This document shows positions 1 to 12,227 of a stretch of 64,000 nucleotides of DNA, piece by piece; the first letter of the stretch is position 1; every line of letters begins with the position of its first letter. A program made the position numbers and the translations under genes. The stretch covers positions 1,736,001 through 1,800,000 of the forward strand of contig NC_016946.1 of NCBI RefSeq assembly GCF_000277125.1, written 5' to 3'. The notes beneath the pieces were generated by a model. That model ran no database searches, was not told where the DNA came from, and saw nothing but the letters and a program-made list of their open reading frames with translations. The DNA is from Mycobacterium intracellulare ATCC 13950 (GTDB lineage: Bacteria; Actinomycetota; Actinomycetes; Mycobacteriales; Mycobacteriaceae).

Positions 1-382
1 GACCGTGGAGACCGTGCTCGCCGAGCAACGGCGGTGGCTGGCGCCGTGGTATTCGTCGGTGCCGCTTCAATCGGGTCCGGCCGAGCTGGCCGAGGTCTTC
101 GGCGAGATGGCCCCGCCGTCCGGCGACACCTACATCGTCGAACTGTCAGACCTCGAACTGTTTCTGCTGCGCATCACGCTGGCGTTGTTGTCGAATCGGC
201 CGATCCTGGTGGTCGGCGACCTCGAGCAGGTTCGCGACAATTCCCGGCGAACGATCGCGGCCGACAGGCTCGGCGTGATCGCCGAGCAGCGCACCGTCGT
301 CGTCGGGGTGACCAACCCGCTCGGCACGGAGGCGCCCGACCACGAACTACACGATCACCGCATCCTGACCGGAGAGGGCTGA
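1..382 (+). CDS. C-terminal part of an ABC-transporter ATPase-like protein (5' truncated)
   Basis: The reading frame is open from the left edge and ends at TGA 380-382, so the start lies outside the window. About 126 residues are visible. A hydrophobic strand RPILVVGDLEQVRD looks like a Walker B/D-loop region, and VVVGVTNP follows where an ABC switch region would sit, but both differ from the usual DEP and TH forms. The stop is 3 nt from the start of the YhgE/Pip membrane protein, so the two are probably co-translated as an exporter-like unit. The ABC assignment rests on these weak motifs and on the neighbour; a different P-loop protein is possible. Confidence 0.5.
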   Translation, partial: TVETVLAEQRRWLAPWYSSVPLQSGPAELAEVFGEMAPPSGDTYIVELSDLELFLLRITLALLSNRPILVVGDLEQVRDNSRRTIAADRLGVIAEQRTVVVGVTNPLGTEAPDHELHDHRILTGEG

Positions 383-385
383 ACG

Positions 386-2290
386 ATGTTGGCTGGACTC
401 GCCTTTGGCTCGGAGATCAAACGTTTCGGCCGTAGCCGCTTGACGCGCGTGGCGATCGTCGTACTGATGCTGCTACCCCTGGTGTACGGGGCGCTGTACC
501 TGTGGGCGTTCTGGGATCCGTTCGGCCACACCAACAAGATGCCCGTGGCGTTGGTCAACTCCGATCGTGGTGCCGTCGTATCCGGGCAACAGTTCAACGC
601 CGGCGCGGAGATCGCCAAGAGCCTTACCGCGGACGGCGGCCTTGACTGGCACGTCGTGGACCTAGCGGAGGCACGCAACGGAGTCGACCACGGCAAGTAC
701 TACTTCATGGTCGAATTACCGCCCGATTTCAGCGCGGCCATTGCGTCGCCGGTGACCGGGCAACCCAAGAAGGCCAACCTGATCGCCGTCTACAACGACG
801 CCAACAACTACATCTCGACGAGTATCGGTCGTACTGCCATCGGCCAGGTGCTCAACGCCGTGTCCAGCCGGATCTCGGGACAGGCCGTCAATCAGATGCT
901 GTCGGTGGTGGTTTCGTCGGGATCGGGGATCAAGCAGGCCGCAGACGGGGCCGCGCAACTCGACGACGGCGCCGGTCAGCTGGTGTCCGGCCTGGATACC
1001 GCGCGGTCCGGATCGGCAACGCTTGCCACGGGCGCCAAGCAACTGTCAGACGGAATCAACCAGGCCACCGACCCGCTGCTCGCGGTGACCAAGGCGGTGT
1101 CGCAAATCGGCGGCAGCACGCAGCAATTGCAACAGGGCGCGGCAGCTCTTGCGCAGGCCAACGACCAACTCGGTGCCATCGCCGGGGCGCAGGATGCCGC
1201 CGCAAACTCGCTGTCATCGGTGATCGACCAGCTCTCCGCACGACAGGATCCGCTGGCGAACAACCTGCGCGGCATCCAGGATCAGCTCCGGGGTCACCAA
1301 TTCACGCCTCAGATCCGCCAGCAGCTCACCGACGCGCAGAACGCGGCGATCGCCATGACATCGGGGTTACGGAACCCGGGCAGCCCCCTGGGGTCGGCGC
1401 TCGATCAGGTCGGCAGCAAGGGACAGGAGCTGACGAACAAGCTCACCCAGCTGCGCGACGGAGCCCAGCAAGTCGCCACCGGCAACGCCGAATTGGCCGG
1501 TGGCATCGCCAAGCTCGACGACGGCGCACGACAACTCAAGGCGGGATCGGCCGAGCTGGCGACCAAACTCGCCGACGGGGCCAAGCAGGTACCCAACTGG
1601 ACAAGCCAGCAAAAGGATGCGGTCGCCGAAACCATTGGTGGTCCGGTGCAACTCGAGGCTTCACATGAGAACGCCGCGCCCAACTTCGGCACCGGGATGG
1701 CTCCGTTCTTCCTCACGCTCGCCTTGTTCTTCGGTGCGTTGGTGCTGTGGATGGTGCTGCGGCCCTTGCAGACTCGCCCGATCGCGGCGGAGGTGCTCGC
1801 ATTCCGCGTGGTGCTCGCCAGCTACCTGCCCGCCGCCGCGATCGCGCTATTCCAAGCCGTCATTCTCTACTGCGTGGTCCGGTTCGCCCTCGGTATGCAC
1901 GCCGTCCATCCGGCGGCCATGCTGGGGTTCATGGTGCTGATCTCCGGTGCGTTCGTAGCCGCGACGCAGGCGATCAACGCGCTTGTCGGTCCAGCGGTGG
2001 GCCGGGTGCTGATCATGGCTCTGCTCATGTTGCAGCTCGTCAGTGCGGGCGGCATGTACCCCGTGGAAACCACGTCACGGCCGTTCCAGATCCTGCACCG
2101 CTTCGACCCGATGACCTATGGCGTCAACGGGCTCCGGCAGCTCATCCTGGGCGGCATCGACGCCCGACTATGGCAGGCGATCATCGTGCTGGCCGCGATA
2201 ACCGCTGTCGCACTGGCGATCTCCTGCCTGTCGGCGCGACGAGACCGGCTCTGGAATCTCAGTAGGCTGATCCCCGCGATCAAGATGTAA
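386..2290 (+). CDS. YhgE/Pip-family membrane protein
   Basis: The 634-residue protein has one N-terminal membrane segment (about residues 25-48), a long extracytoplasmic region (about 50-430) and roughly five to six membrane helices after residue 435. The middle region is rich in short repeats such as GAAQLDDGAGQLVSGL and GNAELAGGIAKLDDG, the alanine/glycine/leucine heptad pattern typical of YhgE/Pip proteins, probably an extended coiled-coil. Family members belong to the ABC-2/phage-infection-protein group and act as envelope transporter subunits. The start is ATG, 3 nt after the upstream stop. The gene ends 8 nt from the convergent alcohol dehydrogenase. The transported substrate cannot be read from the sequence. 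Confidence 0.8.
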   Translation: MLAGLAFGSEIKRFGRSRLTRVAIVVLMLLPLVYGALYLWAFWDPFGHTNKMPVALVNSDRGAVVSGQQFNAGAEIAKSLTADGGLDWHVVDLAEARNGVDHGKYYFMVELPPDFSAAIASPVTGQPKKANLIAVYNDANNYISTSIGRTAIGQVLNAVSSRISGQAVNQMLSVVVSSGSGIKQAADGAAQLDDGAGQLVSGLDTARSGSATLATGAKQLSDGINQATDPLLAVTKAVSQIGGSTQQLQQGAAALAQANDQLGAIAGAQDAAANSLSSVIDQLSARQDPLANNLRGIQDQLRGHQFTPQIRQQLTDAQNAAIAMTSGLRNPGSPLGSALDQVGSKGQELTNKLTQLRDGAQQVATGNAELAGGIAKLDDGARQLKAGSAELATKLADGAKQVPNWTSQQKDAVAETIGGPVQLEASHENAAPNFGTGMAPFFLTLALFFGALVLWMVLRPLQTRPIAAEVLAFRVVLASYLPAAAIALFQAVILYCVVRFALGMHAVHPAAMLGFMVLISGAFVAATQAINALVGPAVGRVLIMALLMLQLVSAGGMYPVETTSRPFQILHRFDPMTYGVNGLRQLILGGIDARLWQAIIVLAAITAVALAISCLSARRDRLWNLSRLIPAIKM

Positions 2291-2298
2291 GCAGGATT

Positions 2299-3456
2299 TC
2301 AGGCTATCCCGAAATCGATGATGCCCCGGACGATTTTGCCGTTGAGCAGATCGTCGTAGGCGTCGTTGACCTCGTCGAGGCGATAGCGCTTGGTGATCAT
2401 CTCGTCGAGTTGCAACTGACCGGTCTCATACAGCCTCGCCAACCTGGCGACGTCCGCCTTCGGGTTACACGAGCCGAAGATGGTGCCCGCCAACGTCTTA
2501 TTGGTCAAGATGAAGTCCTGCAGGTCGATCTTGACCGACCGGGTCAACTGCGACGTCATGCCGGTGAGCACACAGGTGCCGCCCTTGCGTGTGAGACGCA
2601 CCGCATCGCGGACGTCCTCGGCGGTGATCAACGACGGCGAGACCACCACGGCGTCGGCCATCACCCCGTACGTCAGACCCCGCACCAGGTCCAGCGCCTC
2701 GGTCGTCGTCGCCACGCTGTGCGTGGCACCGAATTGCAAAGCCGATTTCTGTTTGAAGTCAACAGGATCGACCGCCACGATCTGCGCGGCGCCGTTGATC
2801 CGGGCTCCCTGGATGGCGCCCGTGCCGATCCCGCCGACGCCGATCACCACGAGGGTATCGCCGGCACGCATGTTGGACCGGTTGGCGACGGAACCGTATC
2901 CGGTCGGGATGGCGCACGACAGCAGCGCGCTCGAGGCCAGCGGCAGGTGTTGCTCGATCTTCACCAATGAATTCGTCGATACCACCGTGTGTTCGGCGAA
3001 GGCGCCGATCTTGGAGATGTGGCCCAGCTTCCGGCCGTCGGCCGTGTGGTGGCGGAACGTGCCGTCGGTGGGCATTCCCGGGACCATGGTGCCGATGCCC
3101 TGGTCGCAAAGGTACTCGATTCCGCTGGCGCACCAACGGCATTGGCCGCACACGGCGACGAACGACATCACCACGTGGTCGCCCGGCGCAAAGTCGGTGA
3201 CGCCCGGGCCGACCTCACGCACGATCCCGGCGCCCTCGTGGCCGCCGATCGTCGGGAACATGGTGGGCAGGCCGAGGGATCGCATCACCTCATTGGGCGC
3301 CGACATGTCTCCTTTAAGGATGTGGTCGTCGGAGTGGCACAAGCCGGCGGCGGCCATCTGCACCAGGACCTCTCCGGCCTTGGGCGGATCCAGTTCAAAT
3401 TCCTCGACCGACCACGGCCCTCCCACGTCGTGCAGGATCGCTGCGCGGCTTTTCAT
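2299..3456 (-). CDS. Zinc-dependent alcohol dehydrogenase, NDMA-dependent type
   Basis: The 385-residue protein belongs to the medium-chain dehydrogenase superfamily. The catalytic zinc ligands appear as C40 (GLCHSDDH) and H73-E74 (GGHEGAG). The structural zinc loop is C103-x2-C106-x2-C109-x7-C117. A Rossmann motif VIGVGGIGTG follows near residue 205. Mycobacterial relatives bind nicotinamide cofactor tightly and oxidise alcohols with an external acceptor; that mode is inferred from overall similarity. The ATG overlaps the stop of the upstream P450 gene (ATGA), so the pair is translationally coupled. A P450 would supply a hydroxylated product that this enzyme could oxidise to an aldehyde or ketone. 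Confidence 0.85.
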   Translation of the reverse strand: MKSRAAILHDVGGPWSVEEFELDPPKAGEVLVQMAAAGLCHSDDHILKGDMSAPNEVMRSLGLPTMFPTIGGHEGAGIVREVGPGVTDFAPGDHVVMSFVAVCGQCRWCASGIEYLCDQGIGTMVPGMPTDGTFRHHTADGRKLGHISKIGAFAEHTVVSTNSLVKIEQHLPLASSALLSCAIPTGYGSVANRSNMRAGDTLVVIGVGGIGTGAIQGARINGAAQIVAVDPVDFKQKSALQFGATHSVATTTEALDLVRGLTYGVMADAVVVSPSLITAEDVRDAVRLTRKGGTCVLTGMTSQLTRSVKIDLQDFILTNKTLAGTIFGSCNPKADVARLARLYETGQLQLDEMITKRYRLDEVNDAYDDLLNGKIVRGIIDFGIA

Positions 3457-4685
3457 GCGGCGGGCGCGAAGGTGACCGGAAGCTTGTTGGGCGACCGGAA
3501 GGTTAGCCCGACGATCTTGGATTCCACGCCGGTGCCGTCGTCGGGGACGAACGCCAAATCCTCGACGCGATCGAACAGGCTGTTCAACATGACCCGCGTT
3601 TCCAGTCGCGCCAGATGCATGCCCAGGCACATGTGAATGCCGCCCGCGAAGGCGATGTGGGCCTGGCGCGGGCGGCAGATGTCGAACGTATCGGCATCGG
3701 TCCAGCGGGTCTCGTCGCGATTGGCCGAACCCATACACATGTCGATCTGGGCGTTGGCCGGGATTGTCTTACCGCCGATTTCGACCTCCTCGGTCGTGGT
3801 ACGCATGACCGTGGTCAGTGGCGTTTCGAAGCGTAGGCCCTCCTCGATCGCCATCGGCAACAAGGATCGGTCCCGACGGACCATCGCCAGCTGCTCGGGG
3901 TGGGTCAACAGCAGATACAGCAAATTGCCCGACGAACGGTACGTGGTTTCCAGCCCGGCCGGAAGAAGCAGCCGCAGGAAGGCGATGATGGCCTCGTCGG
4001 TGAGCTTCTCGCCGTCGATCTCCGCGGCGACCAGGTCTCCGATGATGTCGTCGGTGAGCTTGCGCCTGCGCTGCTCGACCTGTTTGAGGAAGTAGTCGTA
4101 GAGCTCGTTGGCGGCGTTCAACCCCGCCTCGATGTCGGTCGGGATCGAGATGAGGTCGAGCGACAGGCGTCGGAACAGGTCGAGATCTTCGGCGGGCAGA
4201 CCGAGCAGCGTGGAGATGATCCGCGTCGGGAACTCGAAGGTCACCGCCTTCACCAGGTCCGCCTGGCCGTCGTTCTTGATTTCGTCGACGAGCTGATCGC
4301 ACACCGGCCCGATGACCGAGGGCTCCCACCGCGCCAGCGCGGTCGCACGAAAGGCTTTGGCCACCAGGTTGCGGTGGTCGTGGTGCTCCCTGCCGCCCAT
4401 CGCCAAAATGGTGTGTCCCATCACCAGCCCGATGGTCTTGTCGTAGGCGGCCGACGTGAACACCCGGTCGTCGCGGAAAGCCTGGGACACAGCGTCGTAA
4501 TCGAACAGGACCCATTCGTCGTCGGGCCGCAATTCCTCGGGCAGCTGTCCGGAATCGGCCAGGGAACCATGCCAGACCGGGTCCGTGCGCCGCATGTACT
4601 CGAAGAACGGATAGGGGCTGGTTTCACCGGTGAAGTCGAGCGGGGGCACCACGGGCTGACCGTTCGGGTCAGTGCTGAGCGTCAT
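3453..4685 (-). CDS. Cytochrome P450
   Basis: The 410-residue soluble bacterial P450 shows all class signatures. The I-helix oxygen-activation motif is AGLETT (243-248), the K-helix E282-x2-R285 lies in EEGLRF, and the heme loop FAGGIHMCLG places the thiolate ligand at C353. It would hydroxylate a hydrophobic substrate using electrons from a ferredoxin; a candidate is encoded at 24364-24558. The gene is first in a two-gene unit with the alcohol dehydrogenase (ATGA overlap). The conserved AT-rich site at 4781-4800 lies 96 nt upstream of its ATG. CYP family number and substrate cannot be assigned by eye. Confidence 0.92.
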   Translation of the reverse strand: MTLSTDPNGQPVVPPLDFTGETSPYPFFEYMRRTDPVWHGSLADSGQLPEELRPDDEWVLFDYDAVSQAFRDDRVFTSAAYDKTIGLVMGHTILAMGGREHHDHRNLVAKAFRATALARWEPSVIGPVCDQLVDEIKNDGQADLVKAVTFEFPTRIISTLLGLPAEDLDLFRRLSLDLISIPTDIEAGLNAANELYDYFLKQVEQRRRKLTDDIIGDLVAAEIDGEKLTDEAIIAFLRLLLPAGLETTYRSSGNLLYLLLTHPEQLAMVRRDRSLLPMAIEEGLRFETPLTTVMRTTTEEVEIGGKTIPANAQIDMCMGSANRDETRWTDADTFDICRPRQAHIAFAGGIHMCLGMHLARLETRVMLNSLFDRVEDLAFVPDDGTGVESKIVGLTFRSPNKLPVTFAPAA

Positions 4686-4780
4686 CAGCGCTTCCTCCTG
4701 AAAACAACCGAGTCAGGCCGTTCGCGCGGACCGATCGTCGACCGCGAGTCCACGGCGGGTGTGTACCGAGCGGAATTTAG

Positions 4781-4800
4781 CTATCATAGTATAAATAGCA
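4781..4800 (+). promoter_or_regulatory. Candidate operator, copy A of the recurrent CTA-N3-TAG motif
   Basis: CTATCATAGTATAAATAGCA lies in the 312-nt region between the divergent P450 (start 4685) and the esterase-like gene (start 4998). It contains the palindrome CTAT-C-ATAG and is flanked by GCTAT/ATAGC arms (4780-4784 and 4795-4799). The same pattern recurs at five other promoters in this region. The rest of 4686-4997 is GC-rich and holds no gene that I can support. Confidence 0.55.
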
Positions 4801-4947
4801 ACGAATCCCAACGGCTCGCGCGATCGCCACACCCCGGTTAGGCAATGCCGCAACGCGTTCGGCACGGCCGGTCCCGTTCGCCGCGCCGCCCCGGGGCTTT
4901 TCGCGCCAATACCTACCTCGTCTGCCTCCGGCCAAACGCGCAGGTCT

Positions 4948-4958
4948 ACCTTGAAGGT
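4948..4958. promoter_or_regulatory. Perfect short palindrome ACCTT-G-AAGGT before the esterase-like gene
   Basis: The 11-nt inverted repeat ACCTTGAAGGT lies 39 nt before the ATG at 4998. It resembles the palindrome TACCT-CGA-AGGTA at 35699-35711 beside the XRE/MmyB regulator. Operator function is inferred from symmetry and position only. Confidence 0.35.
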
Positions 4959-4997
4959 GGTTTAGCGTGCATGACGAGCCGGAGAAAACGAATAGGT

Positions 4998-5954
4998 ATG
5001 ACACAGACGAACCTGGCCCGCCCACACGGCCTCACCCGCATCGACCCGGTACTGCGCGACGCCGCCGTCGAGTTGGGCGCCTTCGAGTTCCGCGCCGAGA
5101 CACTGGCCGCCGAACGGGAGCACGCCAACCTGCTGGCCGCCCAGCGCGCCGCGGCGGCCGACACCAGCGGCGTCTCGATCGACTCCCGATCCATCGCCGG
5201 GCCCGGCGGTCAGCTGGGGCTCCGTTTGTACCGCGGCGACACCGAATCCCCGGCGCCCCTGGTGGTGTACGCCCATGGCGGCGGGTTCGTCACCGGCAAC
5301 CTGGAGACGGACCATGCGCACTGCGTGGAGTTGGCCCGCGACGGCGGCTGTCTGGTGGTTTCCGTCGACTACCGGCTGGCGCCGGAGAATCCGTGCCCGG
5401 CGGCGCTGGACGACGTCGAAGCGGCCTTCCGCTACGTGGTCGACAACAGTGAAGAACTGGACGCCGACGCCGGCCGCATCGCGGTCATGGGGCGCGACGC
5501 CGGCGCGGCGCTCGTCGCCGGCCTGACCCAGCGCATGTTCGACCAGGAAGGTCCGGCCATCCTGATGCAGATCCTGCACCAGCCGATGCTCGACTCCGAC
5601 GCCACGCCGTCGCGTCGCGAGTTCCAGCGCACCCCGGGCCTCAACGGCCCGGCCGTGAGCCGGGCATGGAATCACTACCTCGGCCACGCCAGCGCCAGTG
5701 GGCAACACGTCCCGGCGCACCGGGCAAACCTCGAGGGGCTGCCACCCACGTTCGTCAGCTGCTCCGAGATCGATCCCTGTCGCGACGAGGCCATCGACTA
5801 CGCCAATCGGCTGCTGCACGCTTACGTCCACACCGAATTGCATGTGATTGCAGCGACCTTCAATGGCTTCGACTCGATGGTGCCGGATTGGATTGTTTCC
5901 CGGGAGAACCGGGCGCTGCACGCCCAGGCGGTGCGCCGCGTGTTCGCCATGTAG
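4998..5954 (+). CDS. HSL-type alpha/beta hydrolase lacking catalytic residues
   Basis: The 318-residue protein has the hormone-sensitive-lipase fold signatures: the oxyanion motif HGGGFVTG, the segment VDYRLAPENP, and the acid motif DPCRDEAIDYANRL. The nucleophile elbow, normally GDSAGG, reads GRDAGA (near residues 162-167, codons at about 5488-5505), so serine is replaced by aspartate. The usual HGF histidine near the C-terminus reads NGF (codons at 5860-5868). Two of the three triad positions are therefore changed, and normal esterase activity is unlikely. ATG 4998 was chosen; an in-frame ATG at 4971 would add nine residues. It is divergent from the P450/alcohol dehydrogenase pair. Confidence 0.8.
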   Translation: MTQTNLARPHGLTRIDPVLRDAAVELGAFEFRAETLAAEREHANLLAAQRAAAADTSGVSIDSRSIAGPGGQLGLRLYRGDTESPAPLVVYAHGGGFVTGNLETDHAHCVELARDGGCLVVSVDYRLAPENPCPAALDDVEAAFRYVVDNSEELDADAGRIAVMGRDAGAALVAGLTQRMFDQEGPAILMQILHQPMLDSDATPSRREFQRTPGLNGPAVSRAWNHYLGHASASGQHVPAHRANLEGLPPTFVSCSEIDPCRDEAIDYANRLLHAYVHTELHVIAATFNGFDSMVPDWIVSRENRALHAQAVRRVFAM

Positions 5955-6176
5955 GAACGGCTCGTCCGGGTAAACGCGACGGCCCGCGCTGTTCGCCGAG
6001 GCGGAAATCTCGTCACCGCTTTTACCGACTGAACTCCGGTATCTCTTACCGTATTGCCCGTTGCTAACATCAGAAATGCCAGCCAACCGAGGACCGATCG
6101 GGCGGATGATCAAACACCCAAACCGTTTCCGTTGCACCCGCAGCGATCGAATGTCAAGAAGGATTCCCTCGGCACC

Positions 6177-7324
6177 ATGACCACCATCGACTCCCCCGAA
6201 AAGGTCCTCTTCACCTCGACGACCCAGGCCTTTCTCGAAAAGGAAGCGCCGCTGCGCCGGGTGCGGGAGCTACACGCCGAGGGGGCGTCGTTTGACCCAG
6301 CGTGGTGGCGGCGCGCCGCGGAGCTCGGGTGGACGGGGCTGCTCGTTCCGGAGGAGCTGGGCGGCGGGAGTGTGTCGGAGAGCGGCTTCGCCGACCTGGC
6401 GATGGTCGCCGAGCAGCTCGGAAAGACGGTCGCGCCCGGGCCGCTGTATCCGGTCAGCACCGTCCTGTCGACGCTCGCCGAGTGCTCCAACTCCGAAGCG
6501 CACGCCGATGCCATCGAGGCGCTGATCGCGGGTGAATCGGTGGCGTCGTGGGCGGTTTGTGAGCCCGGCCAGGGCTGGGCGCCACTGGCTCCCGCGGTGA
6601 CGGCGACCGAAACCGACGCCGGCTACCGCATCGACGGCGTCAAGGACCGCGTCGAGGCGGGCGCCCAGAGCTCGGCGCTGCTGGTGGTGGCGCGCGGCGG
6701 CCCGAATGGCGCTGAGATTCGCCAGTTTCTGGTCCCGACGGATGCTCCGGGCGTCAGCATCGAGCCCCAGCAGTCGGTGGACTTGGTCAAGCAATACGCC
6801 CGCGTGCGCTTCGAGGGTGTCGTCGTGCCCCGGTCTGTGGCCGTCGGCACCGCCGGTGAGACGCCCGCACTGGTCGATCGACAAAGCCAGATCGCCCAGG
6901 TGTTGCAGTGCGCCGAGGTCGTCGGCGTCCTGCAAACGGTGTTTGACTTCACCGCCCAGTGGGCGCTGGACCGGCACACATTCGGTCGCCCGCTGGCGTC
7001 GTATCAGGCCCTCAAACACAAGTTCGCCGACATGAAGCTGTGGCTGGAGGCCTGCCGGGCGACCACGTGGGCGGCGGTGGACAACGTGGCGGGTCGCGCG
7101 CCGCAGGCGGGATTGTCGGCCAGCATCGCGAAGTCCTACGTGGGGGAGATGGCCGGCCAGATCGTCCAGGCCTGCGTACAGATGCACGGCGGCATCGGTG
7201 TCACGTGGGAGCATGACCTGCACCTGTACCTTCGCCGGGTTACGTTGTACCGCAGCATGTTTGGTACGCCCGAGGAACACAACCTGCGGGTGTACGAGTT
7301 CGAAAAGGCGGGTCGTTCGGACAG

Positions 7325-7328
<4 letters not shown>
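6177..7328 (+). CDS. Acyl-CoA dehydrogenase, subunit 1 of a pair
   Basis: The 383-residue protein has the acyl-CoA dehydrogenase architecture: N-terminal helical domain, central beta-domain and C-terminal four-helix domain. The C-terminal segment contains QMHGGIGVTWEHDLHLYLRR, the form seen in one partner of actinobacterial heterotetrameric FadE pairs. It would take part in alpha,beta-desaturation of an acyl-CoA with FAD. The ATG at 6177 follows AAGAAGG at 6157-6163. Its stop overlaps the next dehydrogenase start (ATGA), which supports a two-subunit enzyme. A weak CTAACATCAG sequence near 6064 resembles the recurrent operator but matches poorly. Confidence 0.87.
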
Positions 7329-10938
<3,610 letters not shown>

Positions 10939-12147
10939 TCAGGCCGAGACGGGCTTCTTCGACGCCGGCGCGGAAACCTTCATCAGCTTCATCAGGTTGC
11001 CGCCCATGATCTTTGCCTTGTCCTCGTCGCTGAAATCGGCCAGCTCGTCGACGAACGTGATCGGGTCTTTCAGGCCCTCGGGGTGCGGCCAGTCGGATCC
11101 GAAGACCACCCGGTCGGTGCCCACCATGTTGACGATCTCGGTGAACCGGTCTTCCCAGAACGGGCTGACGTAGACGCACCGCTTGAACGTCTCGATCGGG
11201 TCCTCGGTGAACGCCTGCGGCATCTTCTTGTAGACGCCCTTGAGGCCCCGGAACAGGGTCGGCACCCAGTCCGCGCCGTTCTCGATGGACAGTATCCGCA
11301 GGTCAGGGTTGCGGGACAGCGCGCCATGGCAGATCAGGGCACCGAACGCATCCTCGATGGGGCGATGGCCCATGGCCAGGCTGCGGAAGGCGGTCGGCTT
11401 GAACGGCAGGAACTCGTCGCCCGGCTCCCAGATGTTGAGCAATTCGGAGTAGCCGCTGTCCGAGGCGTGCATCGAAACGGGGATCTCGGCCCGCACGCAG
11501 GCCTGCCAGAACGGGTCGAATTCTTCGAGCCCGAACGACCGGCTGCCGCGGTAGCCGGGCACCGGCGCGGGACGCACCAGCACCGTGCGGGCGCCGCGCT
11601 CCAGGCACCACTGCAGTTCCTCGAGCGCACGGTCCACGATCGGCAGGGTGATCACCGGGGTGGCAAAGATGCGGTCCTTATAGTTGAACGACCATTGCTC
11701 GTACATCCATTCGTTGAGGGCGTGGATGACGTCATGGGTCATCTCCGGGTCGTCCTTCATGCGCTCCTCGACCAGGCTGGCCAGTGTCGGGAACATCAGC
11801 GCGAAGTCGATGCCGAGCTCGTCCATGACCTCCAGGCGCGCGCCCGGTTCGCGGAAGGCCGGGATGGCTTTCATTGGCTCGCCGAGGATTTCGCGATAGC
11901 TCTTGCCCTGTGAGCCGTTGCGGAAGTAGTCCTCCTGGGCGCCCGGGCGTGCCACCACCTCGAACGTCGGGTTGGGGATGTATTCACTGATGTGGCCGCG
12001 CACCACGATCTTGGTGCGGCCGCGCACCTGGACGTAGTCGATGACGTTCTTGCGTTTGTCCGGCAGGAACTTGGTGAGCGCCTCCTGCGGCTCGTACATG
12101 TGGTTGTCCGCGTCGAAAACCGGGAAGGGAAGCTCGCGAGACGGCAT
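10939..12147 (-). CDS. Amidohydrolase-family (metal-dependent hydrolase/decarboxylase) protein
   Basis: The 402-residue protein belongs to the amidohydrolase_2 group with a TIM-barrel metal site. The N-terminal metal motif is D12-A-D14-N-H16, a histidine lies in PVSMHASDSG, and the late motif GSDWPHPEG supplies the aspartate. Mycobacterial members act as hydrolases or non-oxidative decarboxylases on CoA-thioester or aromatic-acid intermediates; the reaction here cannot be deduced. The ATG start follows AAGGAGA. An isolated perfect palindrome at 12185-12201 lies 38 nt upstream, just after the TetR-hotdog gene on the same strand. Confidence 0.85.
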   Translation of the reverse strand: MPSRELPFPVFDADNHMYEPQEALTKFLPDKRKNVIDYVQVRGRTKIVVRGHISEYIPNPTFEVVARPGAQEDYFRNGSQGKSYREILGEPMKAIPAFREPGARLEVMDELGIDFALMFPTLASLVEERMKDDPEMTHDVIHALNEWMYEQWSFNYKDRIFATPVITLPIVDRALEELQWCLERGARTVLVRPAPVPGYRGSRSFGLEEFDPFWQACVRAEIPVSMHASDSGYSELLNIWEPGDEFLPFKPTAFRSLAMGHRPIEDAFGALICHGALSRNPDLRILSIENGADWVPTLFRGLKGVYKKMPQAFTEDPIETFKRCVYVSPFWEDRFTEIVNMVGTDRVVFGSDWPHPEGLKDPITFVDELADFSDEDKAKIMGGNLMKLMKVSAPASKKPVSA

Positions 12148-12184
12148 GGCGATCTCCTTGCAAATGGTCTAAATTCTCATTGCG

Positions 12185-12201
12185 TGGTAACGACGTTACC
12201 A
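12185..12201. promoter_or_regulatory. Perfect 8-bp inverted repeat, candidate operator of the amidohydrolase gene
   Basis: TGGTAACG-A-CGTTACCA is symmetric with a single central base. It sits 38 nt before the amidohydrolase start and 27 nt after the stop of the TetR-hotdog gene. Size and symmetry fit a TetR-type operator, and the adjacent TetR-domain protein is a natural candidate. The half-site GTTACC recurs once at about 13316-13321, upstream of the TetR gene itself. Confidence 0.5.
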
Positions 12202-12227
12202 CCGCTGGGCAGCGAGGGACACCCGCG

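Noticed and set aside
6062..6080. Seventh copy of the operator motif before the first dehydrogenase pair
   Set aside because: CTAACATCAGAAAT matches only the first half and lacks TAG at the expected place, so it was not counted.
12185..12201. KstR-type operator
   Set aside because: KstR sites have AAC-N2-GTT; here the core is AAC-N3-GTT, so it is a different palindrome.
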